In this document: in pieces, positions 46,394-59,907 of the stretch
How the letters are laid out: each line of letters starts with the position of its first letter
Position numbering within the stretch: the stretch's first letter is position 1
NCBI RefSeq assembly: GCF_000003815.2
Contig: NC_049979.1
Span: 16,925,933 to 16,989,932 of the forward strand
DNA length: 64,000 nucleotides
From: Branchiostoma floridae
Taxonomy: Eukaryota; Chordata; Leptocardii; Amphioxiformes; Branchiostomatidae
Direction: 5' to 3'
Made by a program: the position numbers and the translations under genes
Notes under the pieces: model-generated
The model's database searches: none
The model's input: the letters and a program-made list of their open reading frames with translations, nothing else
What the model was told of the DNA's origin: nothing

Positions 46394-49300
46394 TCCATTA
46401 CTAAATGCAATAATTGGCGCCCAATAGCACTAATAACGATATGTACAATGAAAATTCACGTCACTGTTGCTAACTTTGGGCCTTCGATGTACTCTTGTAG
46501 TACAGTTACATCTTTTCAAACACGCCTTATTTACGTACATGGCATGAGAGACATATACATGCCCTGAGGCACATTGGCCACACGTACGTATAAAGACGGC
46601 TGACCCTCTCCAGACCCCCTTATTACCTTACGTTATGAGCACGTACACTCCACATAACACCATCATTCTACCGTAAACAACACACACATCGCTGTGTTCA
46701 CACATAGTTCCTGTCAGCACCCTGTAGTACAGATATATTCCAGGTGAAGATGTGGTGTGTTTTTTGTGTGTAACTCGTGGCTACTGTCTGTCTACTCACC
46801 ATCTCGTCTTTTGATTGACGAAAACCATTACCCTGGGGGAACAGTCTATCATTTTATCTTACCGGAGTTTCACACCCTGCCACCGTCCCAACCTCTCGCC
46901 GGACATCAAACTTTTTTTTTCAGCAGGCCCGGGTCGATGTTTGACAGTAGCGGGATTTAAAACCCACTAAAAGGAAAGGCCGACAGAAAAGAGTCAAAGG
47001 CAAAGAGGTACTCTTTCTTCGGTCTATCCAGCATACATATACTGTAGTAACTCGCCTTTGACTTTTGTTGCACACCTGACTCTACCTCCTCACCCTGCCC
47101 CAGCTGTGGCCGCAGTTTTGACATGTATCTGTACTTAGCTGTACTTTGGTGTCAAATTCTTGTCATAGTAATATGTTATGTTAAGTTCAAGTTCAAGAGC
47201 TGGTTTGCTCGTACTAAGAAAGGTTCACAACTCCATTTCCTGACCGTGTATGTTCCCACGGAAGGATCGGAAGCAACCTGTTGTAGCAATATACATTTTA
47301 CGACCTACCGCAAACGGTTCTGTGGGTTTGCGACCTTTCTGTTTTGTGGCAAGACAGACGGACATGTTCCGAATGCTGAGGTTTACCAGTGCTTTGGGAA
47401 CGGCTGAGAGTTTACCTACATCCCATCCCATCCGTTGCTTGGCAACATAACCTGCGAAAACCCTTGTCTGCAGACAATCACTTTGGACAGCTTACCAATA
47501 AAAGTACGGCACAAGTGTGACAGTAACTGTACCATGGAAAACCTGCACGAGTTACTCAATAACCTAATCCACCCTGCCAACAACCAAGCGACCAACTGAA
47601 AAATTTCAGTTCAAATTAGTTTGGGGTTTGCCAAGAATAATGAAAGGAACCGCTCGACGCGAGAAGACGAGAAATTGCTGTTCGCATGTTGGTTGTCCTG
47701 GAGACACGGTGTTTGGGGAAACATGCTGAAAAAAATAGTAATACAGCTCAACCTCTGTTCTCTAGAATCAGACTTGGACATGCTGACGCTATTCCATCAA
47801 TAGCCCAATAATGAAATCAGCCTGGGTGATCACTATTTCATCCTCCCCCTCCTTTGTCAACTATAGGACATGGAGGAATCGAATCTTTCCGTCGAGGAGA
47901 GGTATCATTAGATATAGGTGTGGTGTCCGACAGTCGTAGTAAACGACGTATACTACTCATAACTAACGGTTTTAGTAATTTGACATAAATCAGTATGAAA
48001 TCAAACTCGTCAAGGAAACCCTAGGCTGCAGTGCAGGTAGTATATACGCCCAGATACAGTTTTGATGAAGACATCGGAATGGCATTTTTGAAAACGGCAG
48101 ATCAAGATTAAATCTGACATACTTTTTTTAAGATAGAACACATGTGGGGTTGCCCCGTACTATGAACCATCTGGACTAGACTAGCTGCTGGTTCTCCTGA
48201 TGCCAATCCTCCAGATCACCGCCCACCCTCCTAACGCGCTGGAAAGGTCACGGCCTTCCGCGGTCCGATCGTTTCATGCCCCATGAAATATCTTGCTTAT
48301 TTGTCACCAGTACTACTGAGCACCCCTACGTCAGCAAGCAGATACAAACCTCGTGCTATTAAAATGACAATTTCATGTATTTGTCCGAAAATCAGGTTGT
48401 AGATAACAAGTTTTGGTGACTGTCTCTCAAGATGGTGAGAGACAGTGCACAGTCAAAGGAATGCCTAATTTTAGGAGGAACGTTCTTAGTCTGAAAAATG
48501 AAATGTGTACTTCAACGTGACTATGGCACCTGAGAACATACTGGGTTGAAAATTAACAATCCCACACCCATGTCCATGTGTTGAATATCGTTGTGTACTG
48601 AGTGGCTAATTCTTTGAAAATTTGATGTAAGATTCTAGAGAAGTAGATCGTGTCAGCGTGGCAACAACGGCTGATGGAAACACTATATTGTAGCGTTGGG
48701 CCAAAGACGTTTAAAGTACGGGGCAACCGTTTATATAATACGTATACAGTACAGAATAGATTTCTAAAAATTCCTCCCAATTTATGGCACTTAAAAAGTT
48801 TCCTCTGCAGTGATGATACAACGGAGACAAACCGACATACTCGCATGATAAATCCTCTTACCCCTCGACAAAACCGATGGAATCACCCTGCAGGACCGTG
48901 TATTTACGTCAACATTGATGATAACATTGAAGATAACATCTCCGTGGGTTATTTCTGGCACCCATTACTGCCTTCATAAATCAGCGCCGCGGTCTCTGTG
49001 CAAAGCCGTCCAACCAAACTAAATCTGTTAACCACACTGAAAAAAGTAGCAATTCCTTTGGAATCCAATCTCCGGCTAGATAATAATCGTCTACATCGAA
49101 CAGTGTGTCGGATTAACTTAGACTAGACCTGCTTTCATGTCCGTAGACAGGTCCCAGCCGTTCCTATTCTGTCCGGGCGCCGCGGAGTCAAGTGGACCGT
49201 GTACTCGGCGTGGAGCAGGTGGTCGGGCTCGAGCTCACGGTATCGTACAACAACGTTAGCTTGGCTGGACTTTCTGCTTTACGTTACACCCGGACTGTGT

Positions 49301-50465
49301 GAAACAAAACACAACCATCTCGTCAGGAACACATGTTGTCACGTTTAGTAACTTTCTCAGACTTGACAGATGACTCGGAGGTTCTGACATCTCTCAAACA
49401 TCACCAAACAAAACGTTTCTCGCATCATACAATGTGTAAATTATCCTCTTTTTAATTGTTTGGATAGAGAACAAAATATACAAGGACTATGCCACTATGC
49501 TCTGTGACAGGATCGGAACGAAAAAAACAATTACAAAAGTATTTGACACGACAGTGAGATCCACAGCTTCGATCGTTTCGCTGGGTTAGATTAATAGTCT
49601 TCGTTTTTGTAGTATTTTGGCCTTCCCTAGTTAGCACGATTACAGTTACTTGTCACTACACAGCACAGACACAAAATTGATAGAAAATAAAGAAATAAGA
49701 ACATGAATAGTTCAAAATATTCTAGTATGCATAATAAACACAGTTGTTTCACCCTAACGCACACGTATAAGGCCAAATGCGCATGTGGCCAAGGCATAAG
49801 ACTGAGGAACTTGAAGTTGATGTATAGTCAAGACGCGAGGTCCAGATGTAACAGTAGAGGGTTGACACTTACACTCTGCCGGTGTGGTCGGCCATTTGTT
49901 TTCCAGGTAAATACGACTTACATCTATTGCCAGACACCGGACAGACGAAATGCAGAAATTACGGCTTAAAATGTGTCAGATTGGTAAGAACTATGTGGGT
50001 ACATACAATCTTAGTTATAGTGTAATAAACTTCCACAAAGGCACAAAATGGCGCGTCTTTTAAAGTTCCTTTACCCTGTCTGACACATGAGGGACCGGTA
50101 CTCTGCCACTACGTGCTTTAGTCAGATACATACTAAGTGGTCCCACTTGCAGCTTTTAACAGCAACTAAACAAAGAACGGTCAACATTTGCTTGCCAAAA
50201 ATAAACTGCGATGTCCGGCCTGGTGGAAGTGAAAGTGGAAAGGTTAATCCAACCTGTCAACAGCACGGAGGCGGCCGCTGGACGTTTGTAAAGGGTCTTG
50301 CATAGTGCATGCCGTCAAGTCTAACCCTCTATTTCTACCGGTGCAGTCCTCTGACAAGCATGCCATCATTGCGTCCTCAACTTTATGTCAGCTCTCTGTT
50401 GGAAAACACGGGTGTAGCAGTTGTGGCAATAAAAACTAGTGCCTCAAGGAAAGATTCCAACCGAA
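46394..50465. other. Intergenic, weak ORFs only
   Basis: Several overlapping ORFs occur, for example 47225-47431 (-) with 47250-47450 (+), and 48674-48979 (+, 102 codons from ATG). None has splice logic or a known motif. A T10G9 homopolymer junction lies at 45534-45552, inside gene X intron 1 territory upstream of exon 2. Confidence 0.45.
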
Positions 50466-50471
50466 TTTATT
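50466..50471 (-). terminator. Polyadenylation signal AATAAA of the coiled-coil gene
   Basis: Minus-strand AATAAA about 30 nt after the TGA of the 50500-51243 CDS; gives a very short 3'UTR. Confidence 0.6.
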
Positions 50472-50499
50472 CCAGTTCTCGACGGACGCCCCTCGTCCT

Positions 50500-51243
50500 T
50501 CAGCGACGCGGATGTGGCGTTACTCCGTTCACGTACCCGTTTCCGTTCTCCTCCATGACGGTCAAATTGGTTTCAAGTTCTCTCATATCCCCATCCTTGT
50601 GTTCGTCTTCTTCCTCGGACATTTTCTTGAGCTTGACCCTCAGACGGAAGACATTTTGCCTGAGCCCGTGTATTGTGTCCACCAGATGGGCGATCTGCGC
50701 GTTCTGTTTAGCTATGACTTCCACGAACTCTTCTCGGTCCTTCTGCAGGGACATGACTTTGTCCTGCAGGTATTTGCGGCCGTTGTGCCGATGTTCCTCG
50801 CTGATGTCTGTTGGTGACAGTGCCTCCGAGAACTGCAGCTCCAGCGTGTTAATCTTCCCTCCCTGGTCCACCACGTTCTGCTGCACGTCCGCCACGTTCT
50901 CCTGAACCTCGTCCAAAGTGTTCTCCATCTTCTCCCACCTGGCCAGGACCATGGTGAGGTCCCGCTGAAGGTTCTGCACGTCTGCGGACAGATGAGACAT
51001 GGCGAAGGAACCGCAGGTCTCGGGTACCCGCATGTCGGGCACGATAACGTTAGGGTCCAGCCCGCCGGCGTCTATCCGCACAGGAACGTTGTTTGGGTCC
51101 AATCCGCCATTGTCCATCCGCACACAATCCTCACAGTCGTAGTTTACCTTGTTCTCACCGGAGCCCTCACGATGGATGACTTTCCCACTCACGACCAAAG
51201 CCGAAGATAAGACCAGCACAATGACGGCTTCCATCGTCGCCAT
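50500..51243 (-). CDS. Secreted coiled-coil protein, 247 aa
   Basis: An uninterrupted CDS whose ATG lies in a near-ideal context (ttaccATGg). Residues 1-20 form a signal peptide (hydrophobic core VIVLVLSSALVVSG). Residues 21-80 are an extended acidic region with two copies of VRxDxGGLDPN (41-51 and 55-65) and three Cys (C37, C40, C77). Residues about 84-140 and 156-235 are long heptad-type amphipathic helices rich in E, K, Q and L, predicted coiled coil, with one NLT sequon (226-228). The C-terminus is Asn/Gly-rich and ends PHPRR. This suggests an oligomeric extracellular protein; the architecture resembles the stalk part of multimeric secreted proteins, but no globular C-terminal domain is present. 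A splice acceptor (cctttgcag) just upstream at 51286 fits a 5'UTR intron. The long plus-strand ORF 50309-50905 is its shadow. Family not recognised. Confidence 0.8.
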   Translation of the reverse strand: MATMEAVIVLVLSSALVVSGKVIHREGSGENKVNYDCEDCVRMDNGGLDPNNVPVRIDAGGLDPNVIVPDMRVPETCGSFAMSHLSADVQNLQRDLTMVLARWEKMENTLDEVQENVADVQQNVVDQGGKINTLELQFSEALSPTDISEEHRHNGRKYLQDKVMSLQKDREEFVEVIAKQNAQIAHLVDTIHGLRQNVFRLRVKLKKMSEEEDEHKDGDMRELETNLTVMEENGNGYVNGVTPHPRR

Positions 51244-51299
51244 GGTAACGGCCCAGGCTCCCTGAGGTTGGGAAGCGTGCAGTACCTGCAAAGGCGGAG

Positions 51300-53970
51300 A
51301 GACAATGTGAGATTACTGAACGGTATTGAGGATACTATACAGAAGACAGACAACGACAGCACTGAGTTACACAAACGAGGTCGACACTCTCCGGGAAAGT
51401 GGACTGTGGGAGGGTAATAGATCCCACATGTTGGCTTTATTTCGGAGACTTGGCTGACGTGGTTATACCGCAGGGTCAAGCCTCCACAGCGCCTGGAGTA
51501 GTAATTGGGTCCGTTCACGGATGGACGAGAATTATCGCGCAGATTTCACAGTTATTACGTACATTAAATACATATTCCATTCAAACTTTAAGAAGACAAA
51601 CAAAGAACAGATCTCTAGAACACATTAAGTCGGAATAAAACCCACAGACCAGTCTGTCTGAACCCAGTTATCGGACAACGTCAAGGCTGACTAGACTTGC
51701 TGCACCACCCGCATCCCCCACCAGGCTGTCCCGTGTTCTGAACCAGGGCGGAAACACACCGGGACCTAAAAATCTAAGAAAAATAGCCCGGGGCCCGGGT
51801 CGACATTCTTCGAACAAATTGTAGACCTAGGGCAAGTGGAGGGATTTGTTTGGACGATAACAGCTGTGCCATCTTGGCGGGAGTAAGGGCACTACAGCTA
51901 TCAACAAACGGCCAGCACAGGGGTTTATGGGACAAGCACCGGGAGCTCAGGCAAGGATGAGCAAAGAAAATATTCAACGTTAGCATGTAAATAAATCATA
52001 ATCACAGGTCGTTTATACACTCTTCATAGGTTGGTTTGGGGGCTGTTCTCAGAAACGTCTTTGTTACGTTAAGCTTTTAGCTTGAAGAAGTCAGGACCAG
52101 TCAGAGCCCTGTTTCTTGTATCAGCACCTCCAACCGACCGACTCGAGACATTTCCGCAATTGGCAAACGCTACCGAGACCGACTAACATAGTAATAATGA
52201 CATTCATTGCTGATTTGCTGAGAACGCTCAGTGGCTGTAAAACCGCTGACTGTACAGACCTACTCAGAGAGATTAGTGGCCCATTAGTGACGGTGATCAC
52301 AAATGCGTCCGACCACTCTGGAGTTCATCCGAATTCTTCAAATATGCCAGTTTTCTCCTCAGAATTCGTCTAAGCGCCTTCAGTGGTCCCAGTCTAAACG
52401 ACGGTTTCTCCCATCTTTCTAATCAGCACTATTTTGTCTGGACATAGTGTTTCTTTCCATCTGCCACTCTTTTTCCCACGTTCGTTAACGTTTTTCTCTT
52501 GACTTACAGAGGGTTGCCAAATCCTGCCGAGATTTATAAGTAGTAGAATTTGTAAGGTATTACTTCTGCCTTTCGTCATCCTGTTTTCATGAAGACAGCA
52601 GCTTTGCCTGATGTTCAACATCTAAGGGACAGTAATTCTCATTGATACTTCCCATATTTATGATCGCAGAGCTATTCAATCATAGTTATCATACATACAG
52701 AAGATTGTTCCTGCTGTTGTCTCATTCATCATCACATCTCGACCCCGTTCTTATTGGCATATAAGCTTAAATGTTATCGGGAAGGTATGCGGTGTCTTCC
52801 GTTTCTTTCCAAGGGTATCACTCAGCCATATGGCGTGTATGCCAGAAGAAATTGTACAAATACCAACAATCTGACGCTGCTAGTTTAATGTATTCCTGTC
52901 TGTGTTTGTTTCCCCAAGGCACACACATTCTAGACTGAGATCTTGCTGGGGCATTTGAAGATAGTAGGAAAACTTGCCGGGGCTTTAGACTTGCTGCCAA
53001 ACTTTGGACCCTCCATTTTAATATCCGGATTTAGAATTTCTCCCGAGCCGTGCAGGTGAACGAGGCGCCGTTTGATGAAGCGAATACAGCAGCGTTCTCA
53101 CACGTCGTAAACGTCAGCATGTGTACACGGGCTCACGTCTGTGTTGTGTCCGCTATGTTCCGCACAGGGGCGCTTACCGTGATTCAGGTGCTCAATTGGC
53201 CATTTATTTGGGTTTCCGTGTGACAGAAATTCTCAAGGCTCCTTGCCGTAGGAACCAAAAGAGTTCAGAAAGGAAATTCAGGAGGTGGATGTGTGAAAAA
53301 TGGTTCGTAGGATAAAATAATGAAGAGAATAGAAAGAGTGAAGTAGAACATCAGGAAATAATCATTTGATATGACTTCAAACATAAATCTACGAAAGGCA
53401 ATGTCAGATATGGGTTCCTACATCTGACATTTTGTATATATAGTTACTGCAGGACACACAAATAGCTGTAGACCACATGTTGCTTGTTCCCACACGTTCG
53501 ATAGTAGCAAAGAGACCACTGAAGATCAGGGAGGAATCCCCACTGGGCTTCTTCTCTCGTCACTAGCGAGCCTTCCCAGACTGCAGACAACACGCCCTCC
53601 CTACTCCGGCAGGTGGCACGGGAAGCACGGTACAACACACGGGCTGCGGTGGCACAGGCCGGATCTCTGAGCGATCTCTGATAAAGCCACTATCGTTTGA
53701 ACTGGCACTCAAGGATGTGGTTCACCACATTAAGCACGAGTAGTCCCTCAGAAGAGTTCATCTGTGATAACTTTAACACCATGTGAGTCACCTTCTGAAC
53801 GTCGGCAGATCGCTATGAAATGGAATATATCCAGGCTGCCCTCTGAGTCAACTTGCATAGCTACGCGCCACTGAGCGCCAAACGATCTGGATTAGCTTGC
53901 CAAAATTAAGGATTATCGCAAGAAAGTGATACGTCAACAATACACTCGCTGAGACGTCTTAGTCACAACT
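51300..53970. other. Non-coding, nothing assignable
   Basis: Probably the 5'UTR intron and upstream region of the coiled-coil gene. No exon, RNA gene or repeat could be supported. Confidence 0.5.
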
Positions 53971-53978
53971 TACATCCC

Positions 53979-54458
53979 TCAACACACTGTGCGCAATGTG
54001 TTATAGTCCTTTGTATCCCTTGAGCTGTAGCGAGTGAACTGCGACAAGAAATTCCGCGAAGAAAGTCCATATGTAGGAGAAGTTTGTGGGCTGAGCATGT
54101 CCACTGGGGCGACGTAAGCCCCTCTGTGTTTCTCTTTGGCCCACTGTTGTTGGATGGAGCTGTCAATCAAAATGACATGGAGACGGAGGTGAGACCCAAA
54201 CATGAAGGTCCCACGCCGTGTAAGAAAACATTTATTGTGGCAGACCAGTTTGACGTTTTCAGGACAGACCACCCATACCATCCGACAATTTTCATTACTG
54301 ATCTTCTGGTCCGGTTTTCGGTAGCATTTGAGTGTGTAAGAACGGGTATTAAACAGCCACTTGTCAGATTAGAAATGCGTAGATGCCACAAATGTGCTGA
54401 CAGAGGTGCTGGTAACGTTTCTATTCCCCAGCAGCTGAACTCGATCCCGGAGCTTTAG
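53979..54458. other. Overlapping ORFs on both strands
   Basis: Minus strand: ATG at 54281, 100 codons (it includes SHLRLHVILIDSSIQQQWAK). Plus strand: open 54084-54458 with an internal ATG (METEVRPKHEGPTPCKKTF). Both have protein-like composition; at most one is real, and I cannot choose. No splice sites of quality were found. Confidence 0.25.
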
Positions 54459-55011
54459 TCTGTCGCACATCTGTCAGACTATGACACGTTTTGGCAACGA
54501 AACGCCACTTTACGGATCACGGGCTAACTTTCCCCGGTAGGGGAATCCTAGGACAGGTGGTGTTTTCCTCATGCGAAAACACACATTCTAAAAATAACAA
54601 TTTGTCATGCGTGTTACACCAAGACATCAGCGCTAAGAAATTACCATACGTAGGAGACATACGTGTATGCGTGGCCCATAGATAATATGGACTGCCGGTA
54701 CGGCCAAAGTTAACAAGAACAAGCCCTACTACATGACTCCAGGACCCGTCCCTCCGTCGCAGGACGGAAATTTGCATGTTGGGATGGACAGGAAAATATA
54801 TTACCCCATTCGTCCAAAAAATCTGAACATGACATCAAGCTGTTGAAAATCTATTTTCATGACCTTAAAATGACACGTTTAACAAGGAAAATCAACAACA
54901 TGGGCTCTAAAACAATGAGTGGGACGGATTTCAAGCTAGCGACAGCCCCGATGCAGACATTCACTAACCTGGGAGCTGTACAGACGCACTATATGGTCCT
55001 GGTTGACAAAT

Positions 55012-55200
55012 TTAGAGGGGTTGATGGTCTGTACACATTGGTTTATACCCTCCAATCCAGGACTCAAACTGCCATGTTCTGTAGTTGACGTTCGACTCCA
55101 GCCTGCCCACGCCGTCCCGACACTGCACGGATTTGGTAACCCCAGAAGGAACAGAATCCCACGTCCATTGTTGTAGACTTTCAGACCCTACCCGCCTCAT
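55012..55200 (-). CDS. Hypothetical short ORF, 62 aa
   Basis: ATG-initiated, Trp/Ser/Gly-rich and protein-like (SLQQWTWDSVPSGVTKSVQC, then WQFESWIGGYKPMC). It could be an exon of an extracellular protein, but start, splice sites and partners are not established. An overlapping plus ORF (54843-55088) competes. Confidence 0.25.
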   Translation of the reverse strand: MRRVGSESLQQWTWDSVPSGVTKSVQCRDGVGRLESNVNYRTWQFESWIGGYKPMCTDHQPL

Positions 55201-55943
55201 TCATGTGTACTGAAAGCCCCAGTCCCTCCCATGTCAGGGTCGGTAACAAAGCCGCTCATTGCTGGATAAACACACTTGTACAAGCACAATAGCTCCGGCC
55301 ATACGAAAGGTCCTAGTCGAGTGCTTTATAGGGTACTAATAAGTCAGTATAAAACGTGACGGGACACAGGTCATGTACTCTGACACCGCTCTACAGCAGA
55401 CCGGTGTGCGGTAGTACGGGTAATCTTCAACAACCTACCTGACAAAACCCGGGAAGACCTTCTCTGCTCTGTGTACCACTTTCAGTACGGCACACGTCAG
55501 TAGTATGACTTCTCTGCACCGCGTCCTTCCTTGCTATAATACAGAAACAGGCAGGAAAGGGGCTTTAAAGTTGAGTGCCCAATTTATAGGACGATTTACG
55601 AGATCACTGGGAAGTTACAAGATTACTGTGGTTAATATGGACTTGAGTTGTGGGCGGAGCCTCAGTCTGAGCTAGTTGTCTCGTCAATGTGTGGACCTCG
55701 GCTCTTGGTCACGTGATGACAATCTTAAGGTCCTTTTCTTTATGTTTCATCCGTGATCGGGAAGACAGGATACTGCCTTCATCCTTCCCTGGATCCAATT
55801 ATGGCTAATCCAACCAAGCCGAGGTCTGCTATCAATGTAGAGTCAGGAAAATGCTGAGTAAAGTAGAAAGAAGTTTGCCCATGATTGCAGGAAAGTCCTT
55901 GGGCGTGGGATTCCAGCAAACTCTATCATCACACTCCTGGGGT

Positions 55944-56343
55944 TTAAAAGGGCAAGGAAGTTGCTAATACCATAAGTCCCTCTGGGTTGGACGGGAAACC
56001 CGACTGGTTAGGAAAGAATTTTTCCGTTGACATTCGTCCTGAAGCGCAAGTAAGGAGGGAGACGAGAGGCATACGTTCTAGCCTCCTTGTGTCTACATTG
56101 ACAGACCTTAAACAATCCTGGCGCCGTGACCGTGGCCCTGGGATGGTAACGACCTGGCGACGTGCCCATGTCTTCAGCAAGGACGCCTCCACCGGCTCTG
56201 GTCGTGAAAACGTTGTCTTATTTTCCTGTAACGCTGAAGATACGAGAGTGACACACGGCTCCACCGTTTTATCAGCTTATCGCGCGGAAATAAATAGAGA
56301 CAGGTGGAGGCAGTCATTTTGTGATGGTACATCAGGCACCTGA
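55944..56343. other. Overlapping ORFs, both strands
   Basis: Minus 55944-56264 (106 codons, GTG or internal ATG) and plus 55987-56343 (118 codons, TTG or internal ATG) overlap. Without splice evidence I cannot support either as a gene. Confidence 0.2.
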
Positions 56344-56989
56344 CAACATGTGACAGGCTTCTAACAGACACAAATGGAAGACCAAGATTACAGATAATGT
56401 GCTGATACTCTTACTTTCTGAGAAACGCCCGGAGGATGAGCTATGCCTGACTTCATGTGATAACATGTTAGATAGTGACTTCTAATTACAGACCATGATT
56501 CATTTGCCAGACAGACGGTCAGCTTTGACGGGACGTTAAGTGGACATCTTATAAGGAGGTATGTTCTCTCATCATTAAATGTCTCCCAAGACACATATTC
56601 CCGCAGGCAGACTACAAACAGCCGGGAGGGTTAATATGCCAGGCTTCCGTCTTTAACGACGGTGGTTCTGTTGCATGGTCTCCTTAATTTGGAAGCGAAT
56701 AGCTCTCCTTGGGAAACAGGAAACCGACGTAAAGACAACGAGATGCCGCGATCCGCGCCTTGAAATACAAGGATCCTCCCGGGTCTCCTGACTACCCAAC
56801 CCGAAGGTCAGATCCGCAAAATCACTTTTAAAGCGCGAAGAAGACAGAGTCACACCACAAATTTAAAGGTCACCATCACTTGGTATATGGGATGCCTTGG
56901 TATATCAGGCAAAGCCACCCGATAGACGACCGGCTTTAAATGTAATGTCGGACAATTGCAGAGCCTTAGATTGAAATAGCAAAGAGTCT

Positions 56990-57457
56990 GTGCGACGACT
57001 ACGCGTATCGCCGAAAATGACACAAACAGTACGACACTATACTAAAGTACCAGATTTACTGTGCTGGGAAAGCCCACAATTCTTTCTTGGCACAAAGTGC
57101 TGCCCTGCTGTGCTTGGGTTTGATCCATGTCCTCTCACCAGACATTGTATCAACTCACGGCGCGAAACGAAAGAGCTCCCGGCTGGTTGTGAGGTGTTCA
57201 TGTGTTCTAACAAAATCTACATCAGCCCGAAGTATTTAGAAAACATACCAGCAAACAGTGAAGCACACGCCAAAGTTATCGCACCAGTTATAATCGCGGC
57301 AGGCCCAGCCAAAGGACGACCCGCCTGCCCTACCGGACGGAAGGTTCCACGCCTGGCGCCCTTCTTGAGCTGTGCTAACAAATATGCTGCTAGCTTTCCG
57401 ACACAGCCCAAGTCTCCTCCGTCATCTCACATTAGCACAGGGAAGCAAAAATACTGA
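56990..57457 (+). CDS. Hypothetical ORF, 147 aa from ATG at 57017
   Basis: One of the longest single-frame ORFs of the right-hand part. Contains several Cys (KCCPAVLGFDPCPLTRHC), an Ala/Ile-rich hydrophobic stretch (KVIAPVIIAAGPAKG) and a Pro/Ser-rich end. No recognisable domain; antisense also partly open. Low confidence. Confidence 0.25.
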   Translation: MRRLRVSPKMTQTVRHYTKVPDLLCWESPQFFLGTKCCPAVLGFDPCPLTRHCINSRRETKELPAGCEVFMCSNKIYISPKYLENIPANSEAHAKVIAPVIIAAGPAKGRPACPTGRKVPRLAPFLSCANKYAASFPTQPKSPPSSHISTGKQKY

Positions 57458-58049
57458 GCAGATGTAGTGTTCTTAATGAAATTCTTTTGAAAACAAGAAA
57501 GAATGCCACTGGGTAGAAACCTGCCTTCGACCGATTATTTCCGACCTCTGTATGTCTCTGACAATTTTCGTCATGCTTCTCTCAAGGAACCTGCGAACGT
57601 GATGTAATATGTTAACTGTCAGAATTATGATAGAGTCAACTAAGTCAAGGATAGAATTGAATAACAACTGGTTGTTAAAATTTCCGAATGACTCTTTAAG
57701 GTATCAAGCATAATTAGTCATGACGAAAAACGGTCCCTGCCTTCCACGGCTTCATTTCAGTAACTACAAACTCATTCATGTTCAAATCACATCTCACAAT
57801 TAAGATGTAGGCTGCTTCTCAGAGCAGTACTGTAGGTATGCGTGAAATAACAATTGTAGGTACAGCTTTAAGTTTGATACGGATTCTATGTGCAAAGTAG
57901 TTGACGAAGTTAACAAAAAAGGAATATTAATGCTTCTGATATGATTATGTCCCTTATGTCATCATACAGTTGGAAACTACAGAAATCACTCAATGATACC
58001 TCACTGTTCTCTTTCAAACGTGTCCTAAACACGTTCAACGAGGCATTTT

Positions 58050-58560
58050 GTGACCTAGTCACCCACCTGAAGGAGATTCTGAGAGCCAGAGAAGTGCCGT
58101 CTTAGGATGCCTTCACTCTCCGACAGCTTAAGCACAGCGCACGGCCGCCCCACATTTCAGCAGCTTATTTCTCATGTCCCATAAGGCCCGAGAACGTGAC
58201 TGGAGCCGCCGCACAACCGCTATCCCAGGACCGCGTTCGGAACCTCTCGGCTAGGCCGACGATTAGCGAGCCGTAGGACACATGGATGAGAGATGTCGCC
58301 TCCTTGGTAGCTATGGAGCGTCTGGCAAGTCGTACTCCGAAGTTTGCCGAGTCGATATGGCATTCGCTCGGCCTGGCTCCCAATCAGGAAAACTGGCAAC
58401 ACGCACTTCACTCATCGAGCGGTGCAATCACAGGGGATAAATTCTGCCGCCTGACAGGTCGGGCCGTGCGACGCCCCTGGGCAAGATCAATTCTCAGCGG
58501 TCAGTCTCAAGGCAACCTGGGGGTGAATCCGGGGACCCCCCCCCCCCCCCCCCGCTATTA
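58050..58560. other. GC-rich block with poly-C tract
   Basis: ORFs are open on both strands (plus 58286-58561; minus 58165-58383 and 58220-58411), which points to composition rather than coding. Ends in a run of 18 C (58536-58553). Possibly a regulatory island. Confidence 0.35.
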
Positions 58561-59907
58561 AAGAATCTGTGAGCCTGAATATGGCATTGGCGAGCTCGGA
58601 AAAGTCGGACTTCGGCCGGGTGTCAGATAAAAGTGGTGACAGTTTCCAGAAAAGACAAGCCATTTGGAGTCAAGTGCAAGTGTATCAAATAAGCTAACTC
58701 TCATTTTCTACTTTTAGAAAGCTGCGGTTGGCCCCCACACGTGAGCACCCTACTTGAGTCGACACGAGATTGGAGGAAAGAAAAACAACCATGCCTTGAG
58801 ACCCGGGATTTAGGACTAAGAGACCGACAGCCCGTTATGTTCAATGCAGCATTCCTGGTGTCTGAATGAAGCCAAATGTCGCTCAGTACAGTGTGCCTAG
58901 CTCAGTGACAGTGGCACGCGAACAACTGTTTCTCCGCGGCTGCAAAGCATTTAAGCTGAAACCTTGCCTACTTACAACTTTTCTCGGGGAGAGAGATATC
59001 TTGCACCAGACCTAGGCCTCTGCGCGGACGTTATACAGATCGTTGATTTGTATAGAAAACATACTACAAGTGGCCAGCATTTTCCAATTACGTCATCACA
59101 ACACACTTGATCGAAATGTATTTAGTCTGTTAGGCCTGTTCGCCTGCTGAGTGAGCAGTACAACACGGAGAGTCAGTAGGATAAAATTCCTTCTTTTCCT
59201 GGGTAGAGTTGTTGTAAATTGGCTGACGGTACTGCTGAAGACTCTCACCTGAAGTGCCGACATTTCCTGACACGTGTTACCGCGCGCCATGTACAGTATC
59301 ACAAAACTGCTCGGATCATTAGAGCTCAGACTAGGCTACGTGGGCGTTGTTGCCATTGCTAGTGCTTAGACCAGAGCTGCTGAAAATACTACACATATCT
59401 GTTCTGTACCGACATTTCATGACCCCTCGGCGGGGGTCAGTCAATCGCGTAATCTCAGACAAGCGGCAAATAAAGATTGCCTGTGGGAAAGTACAGGACA
59501 GGGTTCAATGGAATAATACAGTGTAAGTTTACGTATTGGACCATTGGTGCTGGAGTAGAAGAAGCGTGCGTGTGAGGTTGATTGACTTTGAGATAAGTAG
59601 AAATATACAAGTCGTGGGAGACCATGTCTACACCTAGCAGTAGGTTACAAGTATCAATGTAGGCCTAAACTTGGCCTAAATGGTAAGTGCTTCAACACGA
59701 GATAACACAATCCAACTTCTGCTGGCTCACCTTATAACCGAGCCTCTTTGTCGTGTCTCTAGACATGACATTGAGAATGGTTGCATTAAACTTTGACATA
59801 CTGGAATGATAATAACTATAATCAGCTCAGAAATTGTCAGCAGGGTTGTGTGATGCCAGGGACCTTTGTTAAGAGGAGAACCCCCTGGCCGAGGATATGG
59901 TAATGAC

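Noticed and set aside
50309-50905. 198-codon plus-strand ORF
   Set aside because: Antisense of the coiled-coil CDS; low-complexity Ser/Cys/Leu content typical of a shadow.
51028-51050. VIVP string resembling the ERG peptide before the PNT domain
   Set aside because: It is part of the coiled-coil protein's DPNVIVPDMRVP segment; the true Erg-B junction was found at 33235.
57217-57411. Minus-strand ORF with a possible membrane segment
   Set aside because: Starts with TTG, upstream frame closed by TGA and no acceptor; opposite the longer plus-strand ORF.
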